DNA from: Fratercula arctica | Taxonomy: Eukaryota; Chordata; Aves; Charadriiformes; Alcidae | Length of the DNA: 64,000 nucleotides | Direction of reading: 5' to 3' | Assembly (NCBI GenBank): GCA_947846985.1 | Contig: CANTUZ010000025.1 | Span: forward strand, 18,784,100-18,848,099 | In this document: positions 10,041 to 22,196 of the stretch, piece by piece | Layout of the letters: each line of letters opens with the position of its first letter | How positions within the stretch are numbered: position 1 is the stretch's first letter | Notes under the pieces: generated by a model | What the model saw: only the letters and a program-made list of their open reading frames with translations | The model's database searches: none | Told to the model about the DNA's origin: nothing | Program-made: the position numbers and the translations under genes

Positions 10041-13000
10041 CTGCTGAACAGTGCTTGCGCAGCAGCAAGGCTTTTTATTTTTTTCACTCTGCCCCCAGTG
10101 AGCAGGCTAGGGGTAGGCAAGAAACTGGGAGGAAACACACCTGATCCAAACTGACTATAGAGATATTCCATATCATATGATGTCATGCTCAGAAATAAAA
10201 CCTCAAGGAAAGCAGGAGGAAGCAGGGACATTCATGGTTATGATACTTGTATTCCTGAGTAACCATTATGTGTGTTGAGGCCCTGCTTTTTAAGAAGTGG
10301 CTAAAAATCTGCCTGCCAATGGAAAATAGTGAATAAATTCTTTAGTTTCCTTGCTTGTGTGTGCAGCTTTTACTTCAGCTATTAAACTGTTATCTCAAGC
10401 TACAAGTCTTCTTGCCTTCTCCTTTCTCTCTTTTCTGTAGGACAGGGGAGTGAGCAAGTGGCTGGGTGGGTGTTTGGCTGTTGACTGGGGTCAGTCCACC
10501 ATAATTGCTTACCAAAAGACTTATACCTTAAACTTTAGAAACTTTTTTATAAACCAGGAACGTATATCCTGTTAGCTATTCTCTTCCATAATGTATGAAA
10601 CTCAAAACACACTTGAGGTTCTTTGTCCTACAAATTCTGTTATAATATTTGCCGGACACAAGACTATTTGATACTTCTCCCAAAACCTACAGAAATTACT
10701 GGAGTAATTCCTACATCTTCCCCTCTCTCTGCTCCATCCTATTTAACCATGCACTGTTTTAACCATTTTAATACAGATTTTTGAGTGGGTAGCGCAGAAC
10801 ACAGGGGACAAGGCATTCTATGGTAATTTCAGAGACAGTCAAGAACAAAGACAGATTTCTTTCTTCAACTGCATGTTTTTTCCCTGTTTCCCTCCCCTCC
10901 CCACCTAATCAGGTGTGAGTGGCTTCCCCATTAAGATGCATGCATTTGGATCGAACTCTCAGTATAAGAAAAAAGAGCTGTATTCTTTCTGCTCTACTGC
11001 TAAGGTCAAGCAAAGAGTCTGCATTAAGCTGCCAGTTTTCTTTGTGATACATGAGGCAGCACTGAACACAAATTGCATTTCCACTCTCTCTTCATCTCTT
11101 CTTTTAAACGCCACAATACTGATAGTAATCACTGAGCTGAACAGATATGACACAGAAGACACTGACGGAACAAATAAGGCCCATCCTATCTTGGTTTTAC
11201 AGTGCTAAAGTAAACAAATATATATTTGGTTATTATTGTGCCATTGTGGGAAACTCCTTATGTTAAACATCCTGAAATTAATATAAATATAGAAATAAAT
11301 TAGAAATATAAAAAAAAATTAAAATGAAAACAGAACAACTATTTCACAATAGATTATCAAAGCCCTTCAACACTGCTATATTCCTGGTAAAATATTTTAT
11401 TAGCAGGAAAGACACTTAAAGTAAGTTTATGAGAAAGATAAAAAGAATTTTGAAAGACAGCATGGGCTCCACACACTGTACTAACATAAACAGGTAGTAT
11501 TTTACATTTCACACATCTCTCATCAATTCTACCATATGCTTGAAGGGGAAGCCTGCAAGAAAAAAAGAGAGAAAAGTGGGAGGAAGGAATTAGAAGCAAG
11601 TAATTCTATCACCAACCGCAATGATTTTTTAGCAACCCATTATGCACTAAACCTGAAAAGAATTATTCATGGTATTTGTCTATTGCATTGAACTTGAACT
11701 GTGAGACAGGGAAACCTTTGATTCCCTCAGGAACTTTCATCACAGTGCAAGGTGGTATTCTGTCCACCTAGGTCATTTCCTGAACAATCATGTCTACTAC
11801 AGCCTATCTAATCTGTTCCCAGTCCACATCCTGCTTTTGTTGTGACTAAATTAACATCAGTGGTGACAAAGATATTCCCATGAGTTCCAACCCTGTGAAG
11901 TATTCACTGCCTACAATTTTTATCAACTTAATTTGAGATACTCAGAGTCAGGAAGGGAACAGTTAAAAATTTCTTGGAACAAAAAATTTTAATTTCTGCA
12001 CTTTTCCTGCTTATAAGCAAGGAGAAATACACTTCATTCACACATTTATTAATGCCTTAAAATACACCACCCTAAAGTATCCCAACATACAAAACTGTTT
12101 TAACTAATACTTGAAACTCAATATACTAATACTCATCCAGCAGATACAGTGATGCTTTAGAAACGTATGTTGCAGCTTCGCAAACTAGTTTGATCCATAG
12201 TTCTTTTTATGTAAATTAAATTGAGGAATAAAGTCTTTCAATCACCAAATAAGTCTATTCTTTAAATATACTGTCACTGTCAAGCAGTAGAAGTGGTTAT
12301 CTCACTGGGTTTTGCAGAACTTTCTATAATTCTTTGAATAACACGTTGGCACTAACAACTATTTTTCTTAAAGAGTGAAAATGTTTTCGCTTAAATAAAT
12401 CTTACATGAGTATGTTTTAATGATATGTGTATTTAAATCTGTTTATAGTCACTGGCATTTTGTTTTGATTTTTCCTCCTACCACCATTTGTCCACATTTG
12501 ATTATAAGGAGATAACTGTTTGTTTATAAGCAAGTGTGATGAACAGTAAAAGCTAGGGAATGAGAGTGAAGGTAACAGCTGAGTCACAAAGAATAAGAGA
12601 AAACAGATTGGGGAAAAACAGAACTTAATTTTATTTCCCGGTACTGAGTGAAATATCTCTAGTACCACTGTGATTCATTATTTTGTTTGAGATTTTGGTG
12701 TGGGGATGGAACTAATTCTTCAAAGAACAGAGAAGATTCTGACAAATGCTGGGCCTCCCACTGATTTCACTAGGTGCTAGGCATTGCTAAGGCTGGGGCC
12801 CACAGACCCCTCTCAGTTCTGTATGACTTTAAGAACACCACACAGGAGAAGCACCACTTTACCTAGCACCCCATAAATTTATATTAATGTTAGATTTACA
12901 CAGCCTTGTCCATGGCTCAGGCAAGCTTCTTCAGCACCTGAAGAATTGGGAAAAAAAGGGCCGTGCCAAGAACATTTGTGCTGCTACCTCTCCAGCTTCC

Positions 13001-15545
13001 TATTCTAGAAAGCCAGTGGGTGAGAAACATGGTATAAGAGGTCACGCAGGCAGGAGAAAGATGCACTAATGTGACCTCTGTATACATTTTGGCCACCAGT
13101 ACCTGCAGAAGATGTTGGGGTATAACCATGGACCAGTAGCATCTGGTAGGATAAGCCCAATGAAAAGACAGCAGAACCAATGCTCTTTGAAGTATGAACT
13201 ACTGCCCTTTCCTTCTATCCATTTACTCCCTTACCATTGCTTTTACTCATCTTTGTCTAGTTTTCTGTTTTCTCAGTCTTTTACCTATGCCTCTCTTTCT
13301 TCTACTTTCTTGTTCTCTATTTTTAGTTGTTCACCTCTGTTACATTTCCCCCTCCCACTGCTCAGTTTATTTCTTTTGTATCTTCTGATGTGCTTTTTTC
13401 ATAACCACTTCTCCACCCTCAAATATCACAGCCAATTGTCATTTTGAGCATGTTATCTGAAAAAAAGTGGAAGCTTATGTGATTTACTACTCCTTGTTAT
13501 GTCAGACATTTAAGTATCTTGGTTAATTTTCATGGAGGAAAGATTTATAAAATGGGTCTTTTGACTTCCACTTTTCTAAAGACAGATCAGTAAACAGAGT
13601 ACCCACTGAGAGAGAGACTGTGATGCAAATTCACAGCTATTATTAGACACTGGAAAATCCACTGAAACTGCTGTAAGTGAAAGAAAGGCATAGGAAACCA
13701 GGTTTCTGGAGCTCATGGGGGAATACTTGATTACTGTGATAGATTGCTCTTTTTTCTCTATTCCCAGTAGAGAAATAAAGTGTCTCTAGAGCATATCTAC
13801 AAACAGAAGGAGACCTCATGAGGCACAGGAATACATTCTTTGGCTGTATACAGTGGCAGATACTGTATGAAGCAGACCTCTGGTATAGTGTGTGATGAGT
13901 TAACAGACGACCCTGTCACCAGGCAACCTAAGTAAGATTATTCACTGTGTAGAAAATGTCTAATGATCACTTTTTATTAAAATTGATAGAGGAACATCAT
14001 TTATATTTAAGAAATTTCCAGGCTAAATTTTAGAGAAGGGGAAATTTTACAGCCTGCCTGGCATTCTGCATGATTTAAGAAGCTACAGTTCTGCTGATTT
14101 GAAACAATGAAGAATTTGACAATATTTGGTTTTGGTTTTGAACATTCTGAGTAAAAATCTGAAACAAGGCTAAGAACTATGACTGTAGTTCAGTTTACAG
14201 CATCTCAGACATGACAAACTTAGCTGGTGGCTTACAGTGTTCAGTTAGCACTTTTTCTCCATGGATATATAATTGTCAAGAAGTATTACTATGTCTTTTG
14301 GGCTGTACCACTGTTAGTATTTTGCTGTCTCCTCTTCCTTTCCCAGCCTTGCACTGACACTTCAACATCAGGTCACAGCTGATAAGAGGTTATAGTCATT
14401 ACTATGAAGTGACCAAGGGAATTTATATGTCATTTTGACTGATTGATACCCTTATGCTTTCAGAATAATTACCAAGCAAGAATGTTTTTCTCTGATCAAC
14501 AAATAGATATCCTTTCTTCCTTCCCATTTTTTAAATCCTTTTTCTTCATTTGAATGAGTATAATTAATTATTTCCCTGAAATTCATAAGGTCTTATATTT
14601 GACCTTAAAAATCCAAATTACCTTTTTTTTCAGACAGAGGATGATGAGGGAACAAACATTTCTTTTCAGAGGGATGCAGATGTGTGTCTTTATTAATTGT
14701 TTATCTCAATTTCTACTCCAGTTAAAAAAAGATGGGTATTTGTGCAGTCACAGGAGAAGGAGCACCACATTAGACACCAAAAACTGTATTTATATTGACT
14801 TTGGGGGGAAAAAAGAAATTTGGTTTGCCTTAACTGTAATCCACAGCATGCTCAGACGCTTGAAAGGCTACTTTTTTCACCTTAACTCATACTGAGCAGC
14901 AACTTAATCCTCCACCTTCATTCTGGCTATCAGTTTGGCTCAGAAGACAGTAGAAGGCCAGACTCTTTCCCTTGATCCATTCACTAGGCATTTAGGGAAG
15001 CATAGCTGTACCTGAAAACAGACTGGGGAAAAACAAAAACCCAAACAAAACCAACCCCCCACCGAAAAAACCCTACTGAGAAGTTGTGTGATCGATGTAT
15101 GAAGTGTGTTCTACAATACTGAGCCTTGTGATGGTGTAAGAACAGCATCAGCAGACCCAAATGGTACTTTTAAACCTCAGCTCTTTTGATGCCAGTGGAA
15201 TCTCTACTTTTGCTCTTCATCCTTTTCCAGTGTAGCCTGGATCATATAGTAATTTATCTCCAAAGGATTAAGAAACAGCTGGAGTGAGCCAGTTCTCCAG
15301 TACACACTCCATGGTGCTATCTCTATTTACTGGGGACTCTTGTTATGAAGACATGCTTGAAATGAATAGGCACAGAATTTGACATATATCTAGACATAAT
15401 AAGAGGTAAAACCAGTCAAAAAAAAAAAAAAAGCAGTTGATCACATAAATAAAAGAAAAATGGGGATTTAATCTAATTCCTGGTACAGAAATTCCCACAT
15501 CACAAAAACCATTGCTGTTTTCACACATTTTGGAACTTATTTTGT
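10041..15545. other. Intronic sequence, nothing recognised
   Basis: About 5.5 kb of AT-rich sequence. There is a pyrimidine-rich stretch near 13200-13440 and an A run at 15420-15432. No exon, RNA gene or mobile element recognised. Confidence 0.5.
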
Positions 15546-16274
15546 TGTCCTGGTTTGAGGTAAAACAGAACCAACTTTCTGTTCAGTAATTTTACTTCTT
15601 AGCTAGGCCTCTTCTAACTCTTTGAATTTAACAGCATATTGTGCAGAAAACAGTTTGTTCTCAGAGTGATAAGACCAATGTTTACAGTTTGTGTCAAGGA
15701 ATGGTATGCAGAGAGGCTCTTGCTTATACTTATTGCTATAATAAAATTAGCTGACCTTGGTTGTTATTTGCCCCATTGAAGGGTCGGAAACAGAAAAGCA
15801 TAGAGGAGTCCCAACTGTAGGGAAGAGCGGACAGGACAGGTGACCCAAAATTGACCAACAGGGGTATTCCATCCCATCTGCCCCATGCTCAGTATAAAAG
15901 CTGAGGGATCAAAGGGTCAGCCTCTCTTTCTTCAATGGCTGACATCCAAGTAGGACCCTGTCTGTTCATCTGCCTTTGATCTCGATCGGTGTGTTCCTGA
16001 CTCCATCTGTGGAATCCAGTTCCCACCCATTGCTGAGTCCAGCCTGGGACTTCCCCAGTGCCTGCCAGTGACGTCATCCTGGGAAACTTAATAATGTTTT
16101 GTATATACTGTATCTATTTCATTATTTCATTTATATTTTATTATTAATATTTCATTAGTTTAGTTCCTTCTAAACTCGTAAATCTCTTTACCTTTCCTCC
16201 TCCTCTCCGTGTGCGAGAGGTGGGGGGAGAGCATCTGTCACCGGTCATTGGCCAATTTGGCCAAAACCATGACA
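15546..16274 (+). repeat. Solo LTR, family C
   Basis: It starts TGTCCTGGTTTGAGG and ends AACCATGACA. Both flanks are TTTGT (15541-15545 and 16275-16279), an exact 5-bp duplication. A TATAAAA box lies at 15893-15899, conserved in the other copies (54480-55210, 62939-63640, and the 3' LTR of provirus 3 at 44573-45139). The plus orientation is inferred from provirus 3. Confidence 0.92.
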
Positions 16275-19200
16275 TTTGTACACACGATCCTGAAATTAAT
16301 TGGATGAGTCACCTGTATCTGTAGAAACGTGGCATTTGTGCAACGCTGGCAAAAAAAAAGAAAGGAAATCAATGGGGTAAGCATGCATCCCCTAACCAGA
16401 TCAGGCTGAGAAATACATTTCTGCATACTCTTCCTCTAACAACCCTAAGAGAATCTTTTCTTAATTCCTTTTCTTCTCCTCTTTTTTATTTTTTATGATT
16501 AAAGACTGGAAATATGTATCTAAATTTTTTCCAAACCTGTATATTAAAAGTAAAAATATATTAGTTCTACAAAAATCTTGGGGTAATTATTTGACAATCC
16601 CTTCATTTTTTTTAAGGTGGCAACAAATAAACTGGCAATCAGTCTGAGAAAGAAATCTTGAAAAATGCACATTTTCTCTAACATAAAAAAACCAACTTAC
16701 TAGCAATGAATATTCATTAGTTTTTGAATTTTTAAAAAAATCCTCTACTCCTCTGAAATCCAACTTTCACAGGACAGGTAGCATGAAATTCACTTTGCAT
16801 CTATGATATGGACTCATTCTATGGATAAACACGTAATTCCATTTACCAGGAATAACAGTAGATCATCTTCACCCTTAAATATATCAACTTTAACTAGCAT
16901 TAGGGGAAAAAACAAACAAACAAACTAGAATAACATTTTCATTCAGCCAAGTCAGATTATGGTGCAATCTGATCAGCATTTGAAGGATTCTTAGATAATA
17001 ATTTTTCATTAGACAGAGGTTTTCTATTTTATTCAGTTGCACAGGTACATCAATTTGTTTGTTCTTTTTGGTACTCACTGTGCAATCCCTCAGTTAATTA
17101 TTGCTAATGTTTTGTAGAATGTGCTACAGTTAATTATTGTTATTAGTGTAATTAGTTTGCTAAATATAAGCCAGCAATGCATGGTCTCAGGATTTAGAGG
17201 CTCTTTTGTGTATATTTTTTGTAACACTGAAAAATAGAGCTAAATGCAGAGGTCTGAACTGCATCAGACTAGGGACCATGAGAGTACTAGGTTCACTGTC
17301 CAGATGCAGATCTCTGCAGGTATTTGTAAGCAAAACCTCTAAGATTCTTAGGGTTTAAACCCTACATCAGGCAACTTGAGGTAGGTTTGAATGGTACTGA
17401 GCTGACCTGAGATTTGCCATCAAACCAGAGAAGACTGAGTGTCAAAATATTTTTTTTAATTAAAATTTAACTATCATTAGAAATGTGTAATTTCAGTATG
17501 GACTATAATCAAATGAGAGTCAGTAGAAAATTTACTTTTATTTTGTTTTATTTCATTTCAGTTTAATTCTTAGTTCTAGCCTACTTCTGTTCTGAACTTG
17601 CAGCAGAGTGTATAGCTGTTCTTGATGTCAGACACAACCTACACAAAGTAATAAATTAGCACATTGCCCTGAAAACAAAAATAGTTCTATTTTCAGAAGT
17701 CTTAGAAGGGATAACTCATTCTAGGGAATCTATAATCTACAATTATGTTACAGAAATTCCCAGCAAAATTTACATATAGCTTTGTACATTTTAATTAAAC
17801 ACCACTATTTCCTATTTGTTCTGAACTCTGGGATTTAGGATGGTGTTTTTTCCTCATATAAAATATTGGCAGAGGTGTTTTTTTTGGTTGTTTGTTGGGT
17901 TTTTTTTCTGGCACTGATTTTGAAATGTGAGGACCCTTAAGTAACAATTCTTAAACCATTTGCAGTTTATACATCATTACTCTGAATGTGGTGGGTATCA
18001 GACTTGGATGTGCCGAGTTTATCTTCTATTAACAATTCTTGTGAAATCTCTACTACACTGAATAGCCCAAATAACAGGAGGTTGGCTGTCCTCCTGGATT
18101 GTCTTCCATCTTGGAGCACAGAACTGAAGAGACAAGCCTGACAATCCAAAGGAAATATTCTATAAACACCAATGTCAAAAGAATATCCACTGTTGGTGTC
18201 CTTTTCCTCATTCCTCCCTGTCCACGCATACAATCACCACCCTCAGCCCCTTGTAATGAGCATGCAATTTTCAATGCAAAGACATCTATACACACAATAT
18301 GAATTGGCACAGTAAGAGAGCAGAAGAGGCTGGGAAACAGAAGGTAAAAATGCCCAGGGGATCTCTAGAAGTGAACTACGTCCAGGGCAAAAAGAAATCT
18401 TCTAACATTTCTGCAGCTTGGTTCTTTAGGAAAATTCTTTCCAAACCTGAATTATTTAATATTGAACAAAATGAGGAATGGAAAGGCTTTCATCCAAAAA
18501 AGGTTTCCCACTCAGCAACTTAATCCCAGATGTTACTGCTTTTATCATGACTTAAAAAGAGGAGGAGGAGGGAGAAGAAGGGGAAAGAAACCAGGATATT
18601 ATCAATACAGCATCCCATATATTACTTATCTGTCAAACTCTAAATTGGAAATTGAACTTTTTTTAATCTCTCATCCTTATTCTACTCTGACACCGTTTTA
18701 TGGTTAAATTCATGATTTCCTGGACAGCAAATCTAGGTCATTAGGGGAAAGCAGAGCTCATCTTGGAGAATGAAAGTAGTCATTCAGGCCTTTTTCTGCA
18801 TTTAATCCAGTGTAAAGTAATCCTGCCTATACAACAGTCAAAATGAATTCATGATTTGTGGAATGACATAAATTTTTCCTTATCTCTATAAGAATTCTAT
18901 CAGTTGGGCTATCTCTCGGGATTCTACTGAAATATTTCATGCCCATTCCACATTGGAAGTTCATAGACAGTAAATAATGAACAGCCCACCTCCTTTCTTC
19001 TAGACTCTTAATTCTCAGTTGCTGTTTTTTCCCCCAGAAGTTTCACTTTTGTGAAAACAACAGAAGGTTTTCATTAAACCCCACTGAATGTCATAACTAT
19101 CCACTTTATCTTATTTTTATTTCTCTAGACCACACAAACACCCAATTCTTCTTGAGTAATTATGTGGTCCTCGGCTTTGGAGATGTATCGTTACCTTGTG

Positions 19201-20020
19201 TAATCCACAGATTTGAAGGCTTTATTCTCATGAAATCAACAGCTAATATTTTCTAACAAGGAGATTTAAATAAACTTCATTTATGCTTTAAAACTCTTAT
19301 CTATTAGTAAATGGGAACTATAAATTTCCTCAGTGTGTATATAAAATTTGGCTGTTATGATTCAGTTATACTGTGAATATGGTATAGTTTGTAATATCTT
19401 TTGTTTTAATGAATTAGTCTTCAAAATATGTTATATTATCCTTTTTTTGTTGTTTGTTTTCTTCTTCTCTTTTTCTTTTGGATTTCCAGAAGATGTAATC
19501 AAATGCTTGTTGTATAGCTAGCTCAATACACTGGCTTCTGAGACAAACGCTGCGTATTCAGCAAAGTCATTTTAAGAACAGAGAATGCTAGCGTCAGTGA
19601 GAATAAATCAAAGGTGATAATATCTGGGAAAAAGAAAACATTGTCTGGAGAAAATAATGACTCCTCTGAAGAGATACCATTGTCAGACACTAACATATCT
19701 TGCCAGCGCTAGACAGTAATATTAAAATATGCTGCAAATCTACCTCATCTCCTGGAGTGAGACTCAGACACACATTCTGTAACTGTCCAGACAGGAGAGG
19801 AGACTAACACCAGCTGAGCCATAACGACACTCATCAAAAAAGTCAAAAGATGTGGGGAAGAAAACAGAGTCACTGTAGGCATCCTCCACACTTTCCACTG
19901 TACAGCTGACTTTACAGTTAGTTCCATTTCTGCCTGTGCACAAGGACCAGCAGGCAAACAAGCTACATCCACACTCCTCATTCACCCCTTCTCCCCAAAA
20001 ATGCTGTTGCTCAAACTTAC
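16275..20020 (-). other. RIT2: First part of RIT2 intron 1 (inferred)
   Basis: Sequence downstream of the exon 1 splice donor on the minus strand. No further exon, RNA or mobile element is recognised. RIT2 has very long introns in vertebrates, so absence of exon 2 here is expected. Confidence 0.6.
20015..20020 (-). promoter_or_regulatory. RIT2: 5' splice donor GTAAGT of RIT2 exon 1
   Basis: Minus strand AGCG|GTAAGTTTGAG matches the vertebrate donor consensus. The intron interrupts a codon after its first base (phase 1). The G left over would start an alanine codon, the residue expected after GKS in this GTPase family. Confidence 0.9.
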
Positions 20021-20123
20021 CGCTTTTGCCAACTCCCCCTGCTCCTAGCATCACCACCTTGTACTCTCTGGAGCCTGATGAAGAATTACTGGAGGAGCTG
20101 ATCATTTCATTTTCTAGCTCCAT
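20021..20123 (-). CDS. RIT2: RIT2 exon 1 (Ras-like GTPase), N-terminal 34 codons
   Basis: RIT2 (Rin) is a neuronal Ras-family GTPase without a lipid anchor. The exon encodes a serine-rich leader of about 18 residues (MELENEMISSSSNSSSG) followed by REYKVVMLGAGGVGKS. The last eight residues (27-34) are the P-loop GxxxxGKS that binds the phosphates of GTP. REYK plus VVMLG distinguishes it from RIT1-like REYKLVMLG and from RAP proteins. The start ATG (20123-20121) has a good Kozak context (A at -3, G at +4) and is the first ATG in frame; an upstream TTG is not needed. The 34-codon length and phase 1 junction agree with mammalian RIT2 exon 1. The exon is intact. The rest of the gene lies left of the window. 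RIT1 is the main alternative, less likely by sequence. Confidence 0.9.
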
Positions 20124-21135
20124 CTTGCACGAGGCAGAAGAAGGGAGCAAAAGAGAAGAAAAAAAATCAACTGGCAGGTGCTTTCTCTGATCTTAAACAA
20201 CTATAAAAGCTGTATTAGGAAAAAAAAAGCAGAAAGGAAAGGTATAATGCAAGAGGTATGATTTATCAGCCTCACACTCACTGCTGTGCCTGTGTTAGCT
20301 GGAGAAGGTCTCATAGCAACCACTTTAACAGCTTCCAATAAAAATATCTCTCTGCCCCCTCCCAGCTCTGTATCATTCTCTGTGTTTCTCTTCCTGGACA
20401 GAAGCAGTTTTGTGAGGCTCAAGAGCCCTGGTACCTCTGTGTGTTGCTGTGTCATTGGAATCAAATTGAGCAGAAACTCCAGAAAAAGAAAATGGATCAC
20501 ATTTCTTAATTATGATGCTTTTTATTCCATGTTGCACTTGCTTGAATCTTAAATAATAAAACAGAACAGACAACCTCCTTGCCACCTTGGAGTTAAATAT
20601 TCATCCTATGTTCATCAAGTTTGCTAGATTTACATTTAATACTATTAGAAGTGAAATAAGCAACAACTTTTAAGTCTTTGTTCCTCATGAAGCTTACTGC
20701 AAAGGAGAGAAGTTTTCTAAGGTTAGGTTTGCTCCCAGATCAATTCTCTTTTAGTTCAGTTTGCATCAATTATTTACAGAAATAAACCTTTTGGAAAAAG
20801 GTTTGTTTGCTGTTTTTCTTTTTTCTCACACACAATTTCAGAAGGAGATTGTGACTGAAGGGAGGGGGAAAGATCTATTCAGAAAATATCCATGTAAGCA
20901 AAGAATAAAAACAAATTGTTATAAGTATTTCATACTAATATCAAGTGATTTATCTAACCAACCTGGTTAGCCCAAATAAATAAAAAAAAAAAAATAAAGC
21001 AAAAAATTTGTGAATGAAATGCAGTGTGAAAATCTCCCATTAGAATTATTCAGTGAAAACTTACAACAAAAAACTGCAGCTCTTCATTGATTTTCGATGT
21101 TGTCCTTAATATATGTAGCATATTTAAAGAATGTG
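20124..21135 (-). promoter_or_regulatory. RIT2: RIT2 5' UTR and proximal upstream region (inferred)
   Basis: This lies directly upstream of the start codon on the minus strand. No TATA box facing the gene is evident and there is no strong CpG island. The first hundred bases must include 5' UTR, but the transcription start cannot be fixed by eye. 20270-20520 is less AT-rich than its surroundings and could hold the promoter. Confidence 0.4.
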
Positions 21136-21487
21136 TGTCCTGGTTCCAGCGGGGATAGGGTTGATTTTCCCCAGGCTCTAGCAGGGATACAGGTATTCTA
21201 TTTTATGTGAGCCATGCCCAGTCTGTAGCTCGGAGCAGGGGCAGGAAGTCGCTGCTTTGGACCGGGCTGGGGCATCCGTGTCCGGTCGGTAAGCAGTGCT
21301 ACCGTAATCGTGTTTTGTATATTCCTCTGTCCGTGTTATTGTTTTTCCTGTTCCCTTTCCTGTTCTGTTAAACTGCCTTTGTCTCGACCCACGAGCTTTG
21401 CCTTTTTCTTCCGATTCTCCCCACGGCGGTGGGGGGGTTGAGAGAGCGGCGGCGTGGTTCTTTACCATCTGAGGCTAAACCACGACA
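21136..21487 (+). repeat. Solo LTR, family B
   Basis: It starts TGTCCTGGTTCC and ends AAACCACGACA, the same termini as the LTRs of provirus 2, with related but diverged interior. The flanks are ATGTG and CTGTG, a 5-bp duplication with one mismatch. It lies 92 bp from provirus 2 in the opposite orientation. Confidence 0.85.
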
Positions 21488-21579
21488 CTGTGATAAGTAA
21501 TAAGACACTTGCCCAGCTTTAACTGTTATACAATATTTTTGAGGGCCAATAAGCATCTACCGCAAAAGGGGTGGAAAGC

Positions 21580-21915
21580 TGTCGTGGTTTGGCCTCAGAT
21601 GGCAACAAAGAACCACGTGTCGCTCGCCCAGCGCTTCCCGGTACGGGAAGGATCAAAAGAAAAAGGCAAAACTCTTGGGTTGAGACAAAGGCAGTTTAAC
21701 AGAACAGCAAAAGGAACAAGAAAACAACAACAATAACACCGACAGAGAAATATACAGACGCGAATACGGAACTGCCGCTCCCCGCCGGTCCGGCCCCAGG
21801 ACGCGCCAGGCCGCTCTGAACCCGACTGCTCGCCCCCTCCCTCCTTTTAATCTCAGGGTGGGCGTGGCTCACATGGCATGGAATACTTAACCCTGTCCCT
21901 GCCGGAACCAGGACA
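21580..21915 (-). repeat. 3' LTR of provirus 2 (family B)
   Basis: 336 bp, TG...CA ends on the minus strand (TGTCCTGGTT ... CCACGACA). It is GC-rich with many CpGs in the middle. A TTAAAAGG motif (plus 21843-21850) could serve as the TATA-like box. It lacks a 10-bp tandem duplication present in the 5' LTR. Confidence 0.95.
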
Positions 21916-21940
21916 TTATCCACCCCTTATTCCATACCAT
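21916..21940 (-). promoter_or_regulatory. Polypurine tract of provirus 2
   Basis: The minus strand reads GGAATAAGGGGTGGATAA immediately before the 3' LTR. The same purine tract precedes the 3' LTR of provirus 3 (45140-45160), which supports its role as the plus-strand primer. Confidence 0.75.
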
Positions 21941-22196
21941 TTTGCCACACCCAGATCTTACAGTTTTCGGAACATGTGACTGTATACCCGGCGTAGCTCA
22001 TGCACACAGTCCATGGTCCGAAGATGCAGATCTTGAGGAGTTGCTGGGCGTCAGCTCTGATCCCATCACCACTTTGCTTTACTCAACTGTTCATCAAAGT
22101 CCATCTGTCCTTAATTTGGGTGATTCTTACTGCAGTACAGCCAATAGCAATTATAGTAACGAGGACATACAGTGACAGTGTTGCACACGATTTGAT

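Noticed and set aside
13194..13447. Hydrophobic serine/leucine-rich frames
   Set aside because: Translation of a pyrimidine-rich stretch; low complexity gives membrane-like peptides by chance.
15889..16077. 62-codon frame in the solo LTR at 15546
   Set aside because: It overlaps the LTR core promoter and is the diverged equivalent of the chance frame in the other family-C LTRs.
19764..20150. 128-codon frame covering RIT2 exon 1 and beyond
   Set aside because: Only the part up to 20021 is coding. It reads through the GTAAGT donor into intron, and its apparent first codon is TTG; the true start is the ATG at 20123.
21916..22196. A small env or accessory gene between pol and the 3' LTR of provirus 2
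   Set aside because: Only about 280 bp are available, with no open frame carrying a signal peptide, fusion peptide or transmembrane pattern.
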